Shown here: in pieces, positions 34,257 to 47,185 of the stretch
Layout: each line of letters opens with the position of its first letter
How positions within the stretch are numbered: position 1 is the stretch's first letter
NCBI GenBank assembly: GCA_030620095.1
Contig: JAUTXW010000109.1
Coordinates: forward strand, 843,501-907,500
DNA length: 64,000 bases
Reading direction: 5' to 3'
Source of the DNA: Kuschelorhynchus macadamiae
Taxonomy: Eukaryota > Arthropoda > Insecta > Coleoptera > Curculionidae
The notes under the pieces: generated by a model
Told to the model about the DNA's origin: nothing
What the model saw: only the letters and a program-made list of their open reading frames with translations
The model's database searches: none
Made by a program: the position numbers and the translations under genes

Positions 34257-36899
34257 TCACTCGTCAGGGGCGGGAGCGTCCAAGCACTGGTATTTGTTTT
34301 TATGTAATTTTAGGATGTAGCTGTAAATGGTACTCAGACCTTGAGTATCACTTTTTTTATTCATCACTGGATCCTGTGAAATTATGTGAATCATCTCTAA
34401 GAACATGCGTTTGTAATATGATGAGGCTCTGTCAAGAATCTCAACATTATTCCAGTTAAGAGAATGGTTGTTATTAATAAAGTGTTCACTCAGTGCACAG
34501 GACGGTACCCCTCTCCGACAGTCACTTTTATGAGATGTGATTCTGCCCTTAAGGCTCCTAGACGTTTGCCCTATGTATACTAATTCACATTGGTTACAAG
34601 GAATTCTGTATACTACATTGTGGTTTTCAAGAGAGGACAAAGGTGTTTTAGTTTTTGTGAAAAGAAGAGATAAAGTCTTTTGTTGTTTTCTCGCTATTTT
34701 CACATCTGTATCTTTAAAAATATTGATCAATTTATTAGTGAGATTATCTATGTATGGAAGAGAGAAAAAACGTTGTGATGTATGAGGAGAAATATCTTCC
34801 TGAGTCGACAATTGTATATTTATGTTACTAGGTGTGTTAACAGAAGAATGAGAAAGTAGTGGACTTGGATGAAAGTTAGGATCTCTAAAATTATCAGTTA
34901 TGTTGTGTTCAGTTTGGAACAAAATTTTTAGCACTAGCTTTGGGGGGTATGAATTTTCTAAAAAAATGGTTTTTAACTGTTGTAACACTTGATGTCTTTT
35001 AGTAGGATGAGAAAGTTTAACGGCTCTAGTTTTCATGCCTATAATTAGATTGATTTTTGTTCTAGCAGGGTGGTAGGAATAGTAGCTAATGAATCTGTTA
35101 GAACAGTATGGTTTTCTATACCATTGTGTTAGTAAAACATTGTCATCTGACCTGATGACTAACATGTCGAGGAAAGGAATGCTGTTGTTTACTTCCTTTT
35201 CACATGTAAATTGTATGTGTTCATTAAATGAATTAAACAGATCAAGAGCAAAATCTATTCTATCCCTGGGGAGCGCAAGTAAAAGATCATCTACGTAGCG
35301 TTTGACGAACGGTACGTAGAAAGGCATAAGATCTAGGCAATAGTCAATTAAGTCATCCAAGACATAGTTGACTAGAATAGGAGAAATAGTTGACCCCATA
35401 GGTGTACCAAAAATCTGTTTATAATAACTGTCATTAAAAATTAGGATATTAGAGTCAAAAATAAACTTCATTAATGTTTCAAATAGTTCATAATCCATGC
35501 CACAAAATTGGGATATGTGTTGCCACTTTTCTTTTAGACTATTTATTATGACATTCAATGGCAGATTAGTGAAGAGCGAAACAACATCAAAACTGACTAT
35601 TACATAATCATTAGGTAGTTGATAATAATTAACAAAACTACTAAAGGCAAAAGAGTCTTTGACATAATAATCATTTTCTGTATCATATGCACGAGTAAGG
35701 AAATCAGAAATATATGAAGCCAATGCACCGTTGGGACAATTAATAGCGGAAACTATAGGTCTCACAGATAGTGTGGGCTTATGTATTTTAGGAAGAGTGT
35801 AGAATCTAGGGGCTACCGTGTTATAGGTAGTCATTTTAGTTGCCATTACTCCATCTATGATCCCTTTGTCCTTAAGTTGTTTAGCTAGTTTATTAGCTTT
35901 AAGCTGCAAGGTATAAGTAGGGTTGTTATTAAGTTTTTTGTAATATTGTGTATCATCTAATAATTGTTGACTTTTAATCATATAATCTTCCTTATACATT
36001 GCAACCGTAGCATTTCCTTTATCACTACGTACAATAAATAAATCTGGATGGTCCTTAAGAAAGCGTTTAGTTCTATTAAAAATATTATTAAAATGTGGAT
36101 TGATATTGTGATTCTTATGTATGAAGTTAGTTATGACATTGGTGAATTGAGCTCGGTAGCAGTCTTTCTGTTCTTGTGGAAAACTATGTATAATGCATTC
36201 TAGATCTGAGAGAATGTGAGGAATGTTAATATCTAAAATCGAAGGAGGAATGCTAAATTTAGGTCCTAACGAGAGGAATTGTGTGACTTCTGAAGGAATG
36301 TTGATATTAGTTAAGTTTTTAAACCATTTATTTTGTGTTTTAATTAGATTTATATTGTTATCTTTCAATTGTTGGATTTTGTGAATATTATTAGTTTTGA
36401 TATTGTTAAAAAGTTTATTAGATTTAATTGTCAATCTTCGATTGTATTCATTTACAATGTAAGGAGGAAGAATTTTCAATAGTTGTTCAGTAATATTTAT
36501 AACATTGCTATTTACTTTCTTTAGTTCACAGAAAGTTACTTGTATCTCGAGATTTAATATTTTTCTACTTAACCTTTTATTAAAATTCTGTATCCTGTTT
36601 CCGAGAGATCCTTGTGTGTGATGCAAAAGACAGTTCACGTTCTTTGTTCCATTAGTGATATGGTTAGGCGACAGGTCGTGTTGTCTGCATTTAAGTAAAA
36701 ATATTCTTCTATTCTTCAGGGATGCTTGCTTGTTGGATATATTGGCCAAAGATTTTAATAACACCACGGTGGGAGTACCATATTGTTGTTGTATGTCGGA
36801 AAAAAACCCCATTTCTGTACAAAGAGTGAATCCTAGTCGTGACTGACTAATTAAGCAGAAAAATACTAAATTAGTGGGGATGCAGTCAAAGAAAAACAA
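34257..36899 (-). CDS. PLE unit B: RT-GIY-YIG endonuclease, intact
   Basis: The 880-residue translation is identical to that of unit A, again with the in-unit Met30 at 36,812. The 3' UTR differs in oligo(T) length (28 against 33 on the plus strand) and by one base near 33,990. Such identity points to very recent duplication, gene conversion or an assembly duplication. Role and motifs are as described for unit A. Confidence 0.95.
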   Translation of the reverse strand: MFFFDCIPTNLVFFCLISQSRLGFTLCTEMGFFSDIQQQYGTPTVVLLKSLANISNKQASLKNRRIFLLKCRQHDLSPNHITNGTKNVNCLLHHTQGSLGNRIQNFNKRLSRKILNLEIQVTFCELKKVNSNVINITEQLLKILPPYIVNEYNRRLTIKSNKLFNNIKTNNIHKIQQLKDNNINLIKTQNKWFKNLTNINIPSEVTQFLSLGPKFSIPPSILDINIPHILSDLECIIHSFPQEQKDCYRAQFTNVITNFIHKNHNINPHFNNIFNRTKRFLKDHPDLFIVRSDKGNATVAMYKEDYMIKSQQLLDDTQYYKKLNNNPTYTLQLKANKLAKQLKDKGIIDGVMATKMTTYNTVAPRFYTLPKIHKPTLSVRPIVSAINCPNGALASYISDFLTRAYDTENDYYVKDSFAFSSFVNYYQLPNDYVIVSFDVVSLFTNLPLNVIINSLKEKWQHISQFCGMDYELFETLMKFIFDSNILIFNDSYYKQIFGTPMGSTISPILVNYVLDDLIDYCLDLMPFYVPFVKRYVDDLLLALPRDRIDFALDLFNSFNEHIQFTCEKEVNNSIPFLDMLVIRSDDNVLLTQWYRKPYCSNRFISYYSYHPARTKINLIIGMKTRAVKLSHPTKRHQVLQQLKTIFLENSYPPKLVLKILFQTEHNITDNFRDPNFHPSPLLSHSSVNTPSNINIQLSTQEDISPHTSQRFFSLPYIDNLTNKLINIFKDTDVKIARKQQKTLSLLFTKTKTPLSSLENHNVVYRIPCNQCELVYIGQTSRSLKGRITSHKSDCRRGVPSCALSEHFINNNHSLNWNNVEILDRASSYYKRMFLEMIHIISQDPVMNKKSDTQGLSTIYSYILKLHKNKYQCLDAPAPDE

Positions 36900-37706
36900 A
36901 GGCCTAGTTCAAAAGATGAACCCTTTATTGTATAGTCAAGCTTTCGGGATTATTTACCCCTTCTTCAGGACATTTCTACAAAAAATTTTTAGAAAAAGAT
37001 AACCACGTTAGTAACTAATTCTAGAATTTTGGTTTTTTATATAACTCACCAATGTGGGTTTAAAATAAAAGCAAGATTGCATTCCATCAAACAAGAATTT
37101 ATGTAATGTTTATTCTAAAACAAACCATCACACTTTGGAACATTTAAATTACGAAAATATTGTTATTTAACTGTTATTACATGATTAAAAATTGAAAAAA
37201 TTGAGGGATTATTGAAAACGAACGTTCATGAGGAACGCCATTATGTTACTTAAAACAGGTTGTGTTGCCGTATAAAACGATTTAATTTTTAAGATGATGA
37301 AATTACAAGGAAAACAAGGTGTGTAATAAGGATAGAGAATTGTTTTGTTAGATGTAGGCGACAAAGAAAGGAGAGAACTATACGACTGAACGTCGGTTAC
37401 TCTGAACACGCGAAGGGTGATGGAGTGTTGCCTACATTAGGTGAAGGGCTATATACTGCCCAACGCAGTTTTAATCTCTACTAAATTTAAATAAATATAT
37501 TTGAACATGAGAAGAACAAAAATTAGTTAATGCTTTTTTTTTTTTTTTTTTTTTTTTTTTGTGCCTAATTATCTGTTATGGAAACATAATTTTATTATTA
37601 AATGATGGAAGGGAGATTTAAGGAGTTATATTAAGTTCAATTTTTTTATCATTATAAAAATTTTTTTGAAACAAAGTAGAGGGACGGAAAACAGAGAGAA
37701 ACTCTT

Positions 37707-40349
37707 TCACTCGTCAGGGGCGGGAGCGTCCAAGCACTGGTATTTGTTTTTATGTAATTTTAGGATGTAGCTGTAAATGGTACTCAGACCTTGAGTATCA
37801 CTTTTTTTATTCATCACTGGATCCTGTGAAATTATGTGAATCATCTCTAAGAACATGCGTTTGTAATATGATGAGGCTCTGTCAAGAATCTCAACATTAT
37901 TCCAGTTAAGAGAATGGTTGTTATTAATAAAGTGTTCACTCAGTGCACAGGACGGTACCCCTCTCCGACAGTCACTTTTATGAGATGTGATTCTGCCCTT
38001 AAGGCTCCTAGACGTTTGCCCTATGTATACTAATTCACATTGGTTACAAGGAATTCTGTATACTACATTGTGGTTTTCAAGAGAGGACAAAGGTGTTTTA
38101 GTTTTTGTGAAAAGAAGAGATAAAGTCTTTTGTTGTTTTCTCGCTATTTTCACATCTGTATCTTTAAAAATATTGATCAATTTATTAGTGAGATTATCTA
38201 TGTATGGAAGAGAGAAAAAACGTTGTGATGTATGAGGAGAAATATCTTCCTGAGTCGACAATTGTATATTTATGTTACTAGGTGTGTTAACAGAAGAATG
38301 AGAAAGTAGTGGACTTGGATGAAAGTTAGGATCTCTAAAATTATCAGTTATGTTGTGTTCAGTTTGGAACAAAATTTTTAGCACTAGCTTTGGGGGGTAT
38401 GAATTTTCTAAAAAAATGGTTTTTAACTGTTGTAACACTTGATGTCTTTTAGTAGGATGAGAAAGTTTAACGGCTCTAGTTTTCATGCCTATAATTAGAT
38501 TGATTTTTGTTCTAGCAGGGTGGTAGGAATAGTAGCTAATGAATCTGTTAGAACAGTATGGTTTTCTATACCATTGTGTTAGTAAAACATTGTCATCTGA
38601 CCTGATGACTAACATGTCGAGGAAAGGAATGCTGTTGTTTACTTCCTTTTCACATGTAAATTGTATGTGTTCATTAAATGAATTAAACAGATCAAGAGCA
38701 AAATCTATTCTATCCCTGGGGAGCGCAAGTAAAAGATCATCTACGTAGCGTTTGACGAACGGTACGTAGAAAGGCATAAGATCTAGGCAATAGTCAATTA
38801 AGTCATCCAAGACATAGTTGACTAGAATAGGAGAAATAGTTGACCCCATAGGTGTACCAAAAATCTGTTTATAATAACTGTCATTAAAAATTAGGATATT
38901 AGAGTCAAAAATAAACTTCATTAATGTTTCAAATAGTTCATAATCCATGCCACAAAATTGGGATATGTGTTGCCACTTTTCTTTTAGACTATTTATTATG
39001 ACATTCAATGGCAGATTAGTGAAGAGCGAAACAACATCAAAACTGACTATTACATAATCATTAGGTAGTTGATAATAATTAACAAAACTACTAAAGGCAA
39101 AAGAGTCTTTGACATAATAATCATTTTCTGTATCATATGCACGAGTAAGGAAATCAGAAATATATGAAGCCAATGCACCGTTGGGACAATTAATAGCGGA
39201 AACTATAGGTCTCACAGATAGTGTGGGCTTATGTATTTTAGGAAGAGTGTAGAATCTAGGGGCTACCGTGTTATAGGTAGTCATTTTAGTTGCCATTACT
39301 CCATCTATGATCCCTTTGTCCTTAAGTTGTTTAGCTAGTTTATTAGCTTTAAGCTGCAAGGTATAAGTAGGGTTGTTATTAAGTTTTTTGTAATATTGTG
39401 TATCATCTAATAATTGTTGACTTTTAATCATATAATCTTCCTTATACATTGCAACCGTAGCATTTCCTTTATCACTACGTACAATAAATAAATCTGGATG
39501 GTCCTTAAGAAAGCGTTTAGTTCTATTAAAAATATTATTAAAATGTGGATTGATATTGTGATTCTTATGTATGAAGTTAGTTATGACATTGGTGAATTGA
39601 GCTCGGTAGCAGTCTTTCTGTTCTTGTGGAAAACTATGTATAATGCATTCTAGATCTGAGAGAATGTGAGGAATGTTAATATCTAAAATCGAAGGAGGAA
39701 TGCTAAATTTAGGTCCTAACGAGAGGAATTGTGTGACTTCTGAAGGAATGTTGATATTAGTTAAGTTTTTAAACCATTTATTTTGTGTTTTAATTAGATT
39801 TATATTGTTATCTTTCAATTGTTGGATTTTGTGAATATTATTAGTTTTGATATTGTTAAAAAGTTTATTAGATTTAATTGTCAATCTTCGATTGTATTCA
39901 TTTAAAATGTAAGGAGGAAGAATTTTCAATAGTTGTTCAGTAATATTTATAACATTGCTATTTACTTTCTTTAGTTCACAGAAAGTTACTTGTATCTCGA
40001 GATTTAATATTTTTCTACTTAACCTTTTATTAAAATTCTGTATCCTGTTTCCGAGAGATCCTTGTGTGTGATGCAAAAGACAGTTCACGTTCTTTGTTCC
40101 ATTAGTGATATGGTTAGGCGACAGGTCGTGTTGTCTGCATTTAAGTAAAAATATTCTTCTATTCTTCAGGGATGCTTGCTTGTTGGATATATTGGCCAAA
40201 GATTTTAATAACACCACGGTGGGAGTACCATATTGTTGTTGTATGTCGGAAAAAAACCCCATTTCTGTACAAAGAGTGAATCCTAGTCGTGACTGACTAA
40301 TTAAGCAGAAAAATACTAAATTAGTGGGGATGCAGTCAAAGAAAAACAA
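37707..40349 (-). CDS. PLE unit C: RT-GIY-YIG endonuclease, intact
   Basis: The frame has 880 codons with one replacement against units A and B: Val to Leu in PPYILNEY (about residue 149, codon at about 39,905). Leu is the form found in all the right-hand units that can be read there, so C is a bridge between the A/B type and the rest. The in-unit start is at 40,262. Confidence 0.95.
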   Translation of the reverse strand: MFFFDCIPTNLVFFCLISQSRLGFTLCTEMGFFSDIQQQYGTPTVVLLKSLANISNKQASLKNRRIFLLKCRQHDLSPNHITNGTKNVNCLLHHTQGSLGNRIQNFNKRLSRKILNLEIQVTFCELKKVNSNVINITEQLLKILPPYILNEYNRRLTIKSNKLFNNIKTNNIHKIQQLKDNNINLIKTQNKWFKNLTNINIPSEVTQFLSLGPKFSIPPSILDINIPHILSDLECIIHSFPQEQKDCYRAQFTNVITNFIHKNHNINPHFNNIFNRTKRFLKDHPDLFIVRSDKGNATVAMYKEDYMIKSQQLLDDTQYYKKLNNNPTYTLQLKANKLAKQLKDKGIIDGVMATKMTTYNTVAPRFYTLPKIHKPTLSVRPIVSAINCPNGALASYISDFLTRAYDTENDYYVKDSFAFSSFVNYYQLPNDYVIVSFDVVSLFTNLPLNVIINSLKEKWQHISQFCGMDYELFETLMKFIFDSNILIFNDSYYKQIFGTPMGSTISPILVNYVLDDLIDYCLDLMPFYVPFVKRYVDDLLLALPRDRIDFALDLFNSFNEHIQFTCEKEVNNSIPFLDMLVIRSDDNVLLTQWYRKPYCSNRFISYYSYHPARTKINLIIGMKTRAVKLSHPTKRHQVLQQLKTIFLENSYPPKLVLKILFQTEHNITDNFRDPNFHPSPLLSHSSVNTPSNINIQLSTQEDISPHTSQRFFSLPYIDNLTNKLINIFKDTDVKIARKQQKTLSLLFTKTKTPLSSLENHNVVYRIPCNQCELVYIGQTSRSLKGRITSHKSDCRRGVPSCALSEHFINNNHSLNWNNVEILDRASSYYKRMFLEMIHIISQDPVMNKKSDTQGLSTIYSYILKLHKNKYQCLDAPAPDE

Positions 40350-41150
40350 AGGCCTAGTTCAAAAGATGAACCCTTTATTGTATAGTCAAGCTTTCGGGAT
40401 TATTTACCCCTTCTTCAGGACATTTCTACAAAAAATTTTTAGAAAAAGATAACCACGTTAGTAACTAATTCTAGAATTTTGGTTTTTTATATAACTCACC
40501 AATGTGGGTTTAAAATAAAAGCAAGATTGCATTCCATCAAACAAGAATTTATGTAATGTTTATTCTAAAACAAACCATCACACTTTGGAACATTTAAATT
40601 ACGAAAATATTGTTATTTAACTGTTATTACATGATTAAAAATTGAAAAAATTGAGGGATTATTGAAAACGAACGTTCATGAGGAACGCCATTATGTTACT
40701 TAAAACAGGTTGTGTTGCCGTATAAAACGATTTAATTTTTAAGATGATGAAATTACAAGGAAAACAAGGTGTGTAATAAGGATAGAGAATTGTTTTGTTA
40801 GATGTAAGCGACAAAGAAAGGAGAGAACTATACGACTGAACGTCGGTTACTCTGAACACGCGAAAGGTGATGGAGTGTTGCCTACATTAAGTGAAGGGCT
40901 ATATACTGCCCAACGCAGTTTTAATCTCTACTAAATTTAAATAAATATATTTGAACATGAGAAGAACAAAAAATTAGTTAATGCTTTTTTTTTTTTTTTT
41001 TTTTTTTGTGCCTAATTATCTGTTATGGAAACATAATTTTATTATTAAATGATGGAAGGGAGATTTAAGGAGTTATATTAAGTTCTATTTTTTTATCATT
41101 ATAAAAATTTTGAAACAAAGTAGAGGGACGGAAAACAGAGAGAAACTCTT

Positions 41151-43160
41151 TCACTCGTCAGGGGCGGGAGCGTCCAAGCACTGGTATTTGTTTTTATGTA
41201 ATTTTAGGATGTAGCTGTAAATGGTACTCAGACCTTGAGTATCACTTTTTTTATTCATCACTGGATCCTGTGAAATTATGTGAATCATCTCTAAGAACGT
41301 GCGTTTGTAATATGATGAGGCTCTGTCAAGAATCTCAACATTATTCCAGTTAAGAGAATGGTTGTTATTAATAAAGTGTTCACTCAGTGCACAGGACGGT
41401 ACCCCTCTCCGACAGTCACTTTTATGAGATGTGATTCTGCCCTTAAGGCTCCTAGACGTTTGCCCTATGTATACTAATTCACATTCGTTACAAGGAATTC
41501 TGTATACTACATTGTGGTTTTCAAGAGAGGACAAAGGTGTTTTAGTTTTTGTGAAAAGAAGAGATAAAGTCTTTTGTTGTTTTCTCGCTATTTTCACATC
41601 TGTATCTTTAAAAATATTGATCAATTTATTAGTGAGATTATCTATGTATGGAAGAGAGAAAAAACGTTGTGATGTATGAGGAGAAATATCATCCTGAGTC
41701 GACAATTGTATATTTATGTTACTAGGTGTGTTAACAGAAGAATGAGAAAGTAGTGGACTTGGATGAAAGTTAGGATCTCTAAAATTATCAGTTATGTTGT
41801 GTTCAGTTTGGAACAAAATTTTTAGCACTAGCTTTGGGGGGTATGAATTTTCTAAAAAAATGGTTTTTAACTGTTGTAACACTTGATGTCTTTTAGTAGG
41901 ATGAGAAAGTTTAACGGCTCTAGTTTTCATGCCTATAATTAGATTGGTTTTTGTTCTAGCAGGGTGGTAGGAATAGTAGCTGATGAATCTGTTAGAACAG
42001 TATGGTTTTCTATACCATTGTGTTAGTAAAACATTGTCATCTGACCTGATGACTAACATGTCGAGGAAAGGAATGCTGTTGTTTACTTCCTTTTCACATG
42101 TAAATTGTATGTGTTCATTAAATGAATTAAACAGATCAAGAGCAAAATCTATTCTATCCCTGGGGAGCGCAAGTAAAAGATCATCTACGTAGCGTTTGAC
42201 GAACGGTACGTAGAAAGGCATAAGATCTAGGCAATACTCAATTAAGTCATCCAAGACATAGTTGACTAGAATAGGAGAAATAGTTGACCCCATAGGTGTA
42301 CCAAAAATCTGTTTATAATAACTGTCATTAAAAATTAGGATATTAGAGTCAAAAATAAACTTCATTAATGTTTCAAATAGTTCATAATCCATGCCACAAA
42401 ATTGGGATATGTGTTGCCACTTTTCTTTTAGACTATTTATTATGACATTCAATGGCAGATTAGTGAAGAGCGAAACAACATCAAAACTGACTATTACATA
42501 ATCATTAGGTAGTTGATAATAATTAACAAAACTACTAAAGGCAAAAGAGTCTTTGACATAATAATCATTTTCTGTATCATATGCACGATAAGGAAATCAG
42601 AAATATATGAAGCCAATTTGACAATTAATAGCGGAAACTATAGGTTCACAGATAGTGTGGGCTTATGTATTTTTAAATCTTCGTGTTATAGGTAGTCAAG
42701 TTGCCATTACATCTATGATCCCTTTGTCCTTAAGTTGTTTGCTAGTTTATTAGCTTTCTGCAAATAAGTAGGGTATTAAGTTTTTTGTAATATTGTGTAT
42801 CATCTAATAAATTTCCTTATACATTGCAACCGTAGTATCACTACGTACAATAAATAAATTGGATGGTCCTTAAGAAAGCGTTTACTATTAAAAATATTAT
42901 TAAAATGTAGATATTGTTTTTTTGAGCTCGGTAGCAGTCTTTATGTTATGTCGAAGGAGAATGCTAAAAGGTACTAAATTTTTGTTTTCAATCTCGATTG
43001 TAATTTTTGATAACATTGAAATGTTCTCTATAACTTTTTTAATAATATCCTGTTTGAGGATCAGGTGTGTGATGAATGGTGTGTTGTCTATTTAATAAAG
43101 GGTTCTTCTTTTAACAGCTTTTTGGATATTTTTACCATATTGTTGTATTTACTTCAACTA
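41151..43160 (-). pseudogene. PLE unit D: 5' half collapsed by deletions
   Basis: From 41,151 to about 42,587 the frame is intact: RT motif A to the end of the GIY-YIG domain. A 433-codon stretch with an internal Met at 42,452 is the longest piece with a start. From about 42,588 (GCACGATAAGG where A-C have GCACGAGTAAGG) to 43,160 the sequence is the same unit with many deletions of 1 to 30 bases and few substitutions, shrinking about 1.1 kb to 0.58 kb. Diagnostic residues differ from A-C: LIEYC, ARTKTN, YKRTF, CNEC and QDDISP. The same set is found in unit F. Confidence 0.9.
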
Positions 43161-43835
43161 ATTTTAGTATTTTTCTGCTTATTTAATTAGTAATTTAATA
43201 CAATAATAAAATTATGTTTCCATAACAATTAGGCACAAAAAAAAAAAAAAAAAAAAAGCATTAACTAATTTTTGTTCTTCTCATGTTCAAATATATTTAT
43301 TTAAATTTAAGATTAAAACTGCGTTGGGCAGTATATAGCCCTTCACTTAATGTAGGCAACACTCCATCACCCTTCGCGTGTTCAGAGTGAAATTTAATGT
43401 TGTCGCTTACAAAACAAAACAACTATCCTTATATGTTTTCCTTGTAACATCATATCGTTTTATACGGCAACAAACCTGTTTTAAGTAACATAATGGTAAA
43501 ACGTTCGTTTTCCAATAATCCCTCAATTTTTTTAATTTTTAATCATGTTAACAAAATCAATATTTTAAAATTTAAATGTTCCAAATATACATAAACTTGT
43601 TTGATGGAATGCAAGCATAAACCCCATTGGTGAGTTATATAAAAAACCAAAATAGAATTAGAATCTTTTTCTAAAATTTTTTTAGAAATGTCCTGAAGAA
43701 GGGGTAAATTCCCGAAAGCTTGACTATACAATAAAGGGTTCATCTTTTGAACTAGGCCTTTGTTTTTCTTTGACTGCATCCCCACTAATTTAGTATTTTT
43801 CTGCTTAATTAGTCAGTCACGACTAGGATTCACTC
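43161..43835 (+). mobile_element. PLE 3' UTR fragment at the array centre
   Basis: Plus-strand 3' UTR only: after a short mosaic (TAGTATTTTTCTGCTTAT at 43,169-43,186 from the unit terminus) comes ATAAAATTATGTTTCC, the oligo(A) at 43,237-43,257, GCATTAACTAATTTTTG and so on to the unit terminus CACTC at 43,831-43,835. Like the adjacent part of unit D it has lost many short segments. No coding region is attached upstream: the minus-strand unit D begins at once on the other side. Confidence 0.85.
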
Positions 43836-43845
43836 TTTTACAGAA

Positions 43846-46395
43846 ATGGGGTTTTTTTCCGACATACAACAACAATATGGACTCCCACCGTGGTGTTATT
43901 AAAATCTTTGGCCAATATATCCAACAAGCAAGCATCCCTGAAGAATAGAAGAATATTTTTACTTAAATGCAGACAACACGACCTGTCGCCTAACCATATC
44001 ACTAATGGAACAAAGAACGTGAACTGTCTTTTACATCACACACAAGGATCTCTCGGAAACAGGATACAGAATTTTAATAAAAGGTTAAGTAGAAAAATAT
44101 TAAATCTCGAGATACAAGTAACTTTCTGTGAACTAAAGAAAGTAAATAGCAATGTTATAAATATTACTGAACAACTATTGAAAATTCTTCCTCCTTACAT
44201 TTTAAATGAATACAATCGAAGATTGACAATTAAATCTAATAAACTTTTTAACAATATCAAAACTAATAATATTCACAAAATCCAACAATTGAAAGATAAC
44301 AATATAAATCTAATTAAAACACAAAATAAATGGTTTAAAAACTTAACTAATATCAACATTCCTTCAGAAGTCACACAACTCTCGTTAGGACCTAAATTTA
44401 GCATTCCTCCTTCGATTTTAGATATTAACATTCCTCACATTCTCTCAGATCTAGAATGCATTATACATAGTTTTCCACAAGAACAGAAAGACTGCTACCG
44501 AGCTCAATTCACCAATGTCATAACTAACTTCATACATAAGAATCACAATATCAATCCACATTTTAATAATATTTTTAATAGAACTAAACGCTTTCTTAAG
44601 GACCATCCAGATTTATTTATTGTACGTAGTGATAAAGGAAATGCTACGGTTGCAATGTATAAGGAAGATTATATGATTAAAAGTCAACAATTATTAGATG
44701 ATACACAATATTACAAAAAACTTAATAACAACCCTACTTATACCTTGCAGCTTAAAGCTAATAAACTAGCTAAACAACTTAAGGACAAAGGGATCATAGA
44801 TGGAGTAATGGCAACTAAAATGACTACCTATAACACGGTAGCCCCTAGATTCTACACTCTTCCTAAAATACATAAGCCCACACTATCTGTGAGACCTATA
44901 GTTTCCGCTATTAATTGTCCCAACGGTGCATTGGCTTCATATATTTCTGATTTCCTTACTCGTGCATATGATACAGAAAATGATTATTATGTCAAAGACT
45001 CTTTTGCCTTTAGTAGTTTTGTTAATTATTATCAACTACCTAATGATTATGTAATAGTCAGTTTTGATGTTGTTTCGCTCTTCACTAATCTGCCATTGAA
45101 TGTCATAATAAATAGTCTAAAAGAAAAGTGGCAACACATATCCCAATTTTGTGGCATGGATTATGAACTATTTGAAACATTAATGAAGTTTATTTTTGAC
45201 TCTAATATCCTAATTTTTAATGACAGTTATTATAAACAGATTTTTGGTACACCTATGGGGTCAACTATTTCTCCTATTCTAGTCAACTATGTCTTGGATG
45301 ACTTAATTGTATTGCCTAGATCTTATGCCTTTCCACGTACCGTTCGTCAAACGCTACGTAGATGATCTTTTACTTGCGCTCCCCAGGGATAGAATAGATT
45401 TTGCTCTTGATCTGTTTAATTCATTTAATGAACACATACAATTTACATGTGAAAAGGAAGTAAACAACAGCATTCCTTTCCTCGACATGTTAGTCATCAG
45501 GTCAGATGACAATGTTTTACTAACACAATGGTATAGAAAACCATACTGTTCTAACAGATTCATCAGCTACTATTCCTACCACCCTGCTAGAACAAAAATC
45601 AATCTAATTATAGGCATGAAAACTAGAGCCGTTAAACTTTCTCATCCTACTAAAAGACATCAAGTGTTACAACAGTTAAAAACCATTTTTTTAGAAAATT
45701 CATACCCCCCAAAGCTAGTGCTAAAAATTTTGTTCCAAACTGAACACAACATAACTGATAATTTTAGAGATCCTAACTTTCATCCAAGTCCACTACTTTC
45801 TCATTCTTCTGTTAACACACCTAGTAACATAAATATACAATTGTCGACTCAGGATGATATTTCTCCTCATACATCACAACGTTTTTTCTCTCTTCCATAC
45901 ATAGATAATCTCACTAATAAATTGATCAATATTTTTAAAGATACAGATGTGAAAATAGCGAGAAAACAACAAAAGACTTTATCTCTTCTTTTCACAAAAA
46001 CTAAAACACCTTTGTCCTCTCTTGAAAACCACAATGTAGTATACAGAATTCCTTGTAACGAATGTGAATTAGTATACATAGGGCAAACGTCTAGGAGCCT
46101 TAAGGGCAGAATCACATCTCATAAAAGTGACTGTCGGAGAGGGGTACCGTCCTGTGCACTGAGTGAACACTTTATTAATAACAACCATTCTCTTAACTGG
46201 AATAATGTTGAGATTCTTGACAGAGCCTCATCATATTACAAACGCATGTTCTTAGAGATGATTCACATAATTTCACAGGATCCAGTGATGAATAAAAAAA
46301 GTGATACTCAAGGTCTGAGTACCATTTACAGCTACATCCTAAAATTACATAAAAACAAATACCAGTGCTTGGACGCTCCCGCCCCTGACGAGTGA
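43846..46395 (+). pseudogene. PLE unit E: RT-endonuclease with two frameshifts
   Basis: Start MGFFSDIQQQ at 43,846. A one-base deletion near 43,879 (GGACTCCC against GGTACTCCC) shifts the frame; the correct frame resumes and runs to about 45,308, where a two-base deletion (TTAATTGTATTGCC against TTAATTGAGTATTGCC) shifts it again. The second main piece, from about 45,307 to 46,395, holds YVDD and the whole GIY-YIG domain. A three-base in-frame loss removes a Phe in TQ(F)LSLG. The breaks leave motifs A and B in one frame and C plus the nuclease in another, so no active product is expected. Confidence 0.92.
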
Positions 46396-47185
46396 AAGAG
46401 TTTCTCTCTGTTTTCCGTCCCTCTACTTTGTTTCAAAATTTTTATAATGATAAAAAAAATAGAACTTAATATAACTCCTTAAATCTCCCTTCCATCATTT
46501 AATAATAAAATTATGTTTCCATAACAGATAATTAGGCACTAACAAAAAAAAGCATTAACTAATTTTTTGTTCTTCTCATGTTCAAATATATTTATTTAAA
46601 TTTAGTAGAGATTAAAACTGCGTTGGGCAGTATATAGCCCTTCACTTAATGTAGGCAACACTCCATCACCTTTCGCGTGTTCAGAGTAACCGACGTTCAG
46701 TCGTATAGTTCTCTCCTTTCTTTGTCGCTTACATCTAACAAAACAATTCTCTATCCTTATTACACACCTTGTTTTCCTTGTAATTTCATCATCTTAAAAA
46801 TTAAATCGTTTTATACGGCAACACAACCTGTTTTAAGTAACATAATGGCGTTCCTCATGAACGTTCGTTTTCAATAATCCCTCAATTTTTTCAATTTTTA
46901 ATCATGTAATAACAGTTAAATAACAATATTTTCGTAATTTAAATGTTCCAAAGTGTGATGGTTTGTTTTAGAATAAACATTACATAAATTCTTGTTTGAT
47001 GGAATGCAATCTTGCTTTTATTTTAAACCCACATTGGTGAGTTATATAAAAAACCAAAATTCTAGAATTAGTTACTAACGTGGTTTTCTTTTTCTAAAAT
47101 TTTTTGTAGAAATGTCCTGAAGAAGGGGTAAATAATCCCGAAAGCTTGACTATACAATAAAGGGTTCATCTTTTGAACTAGGCCT

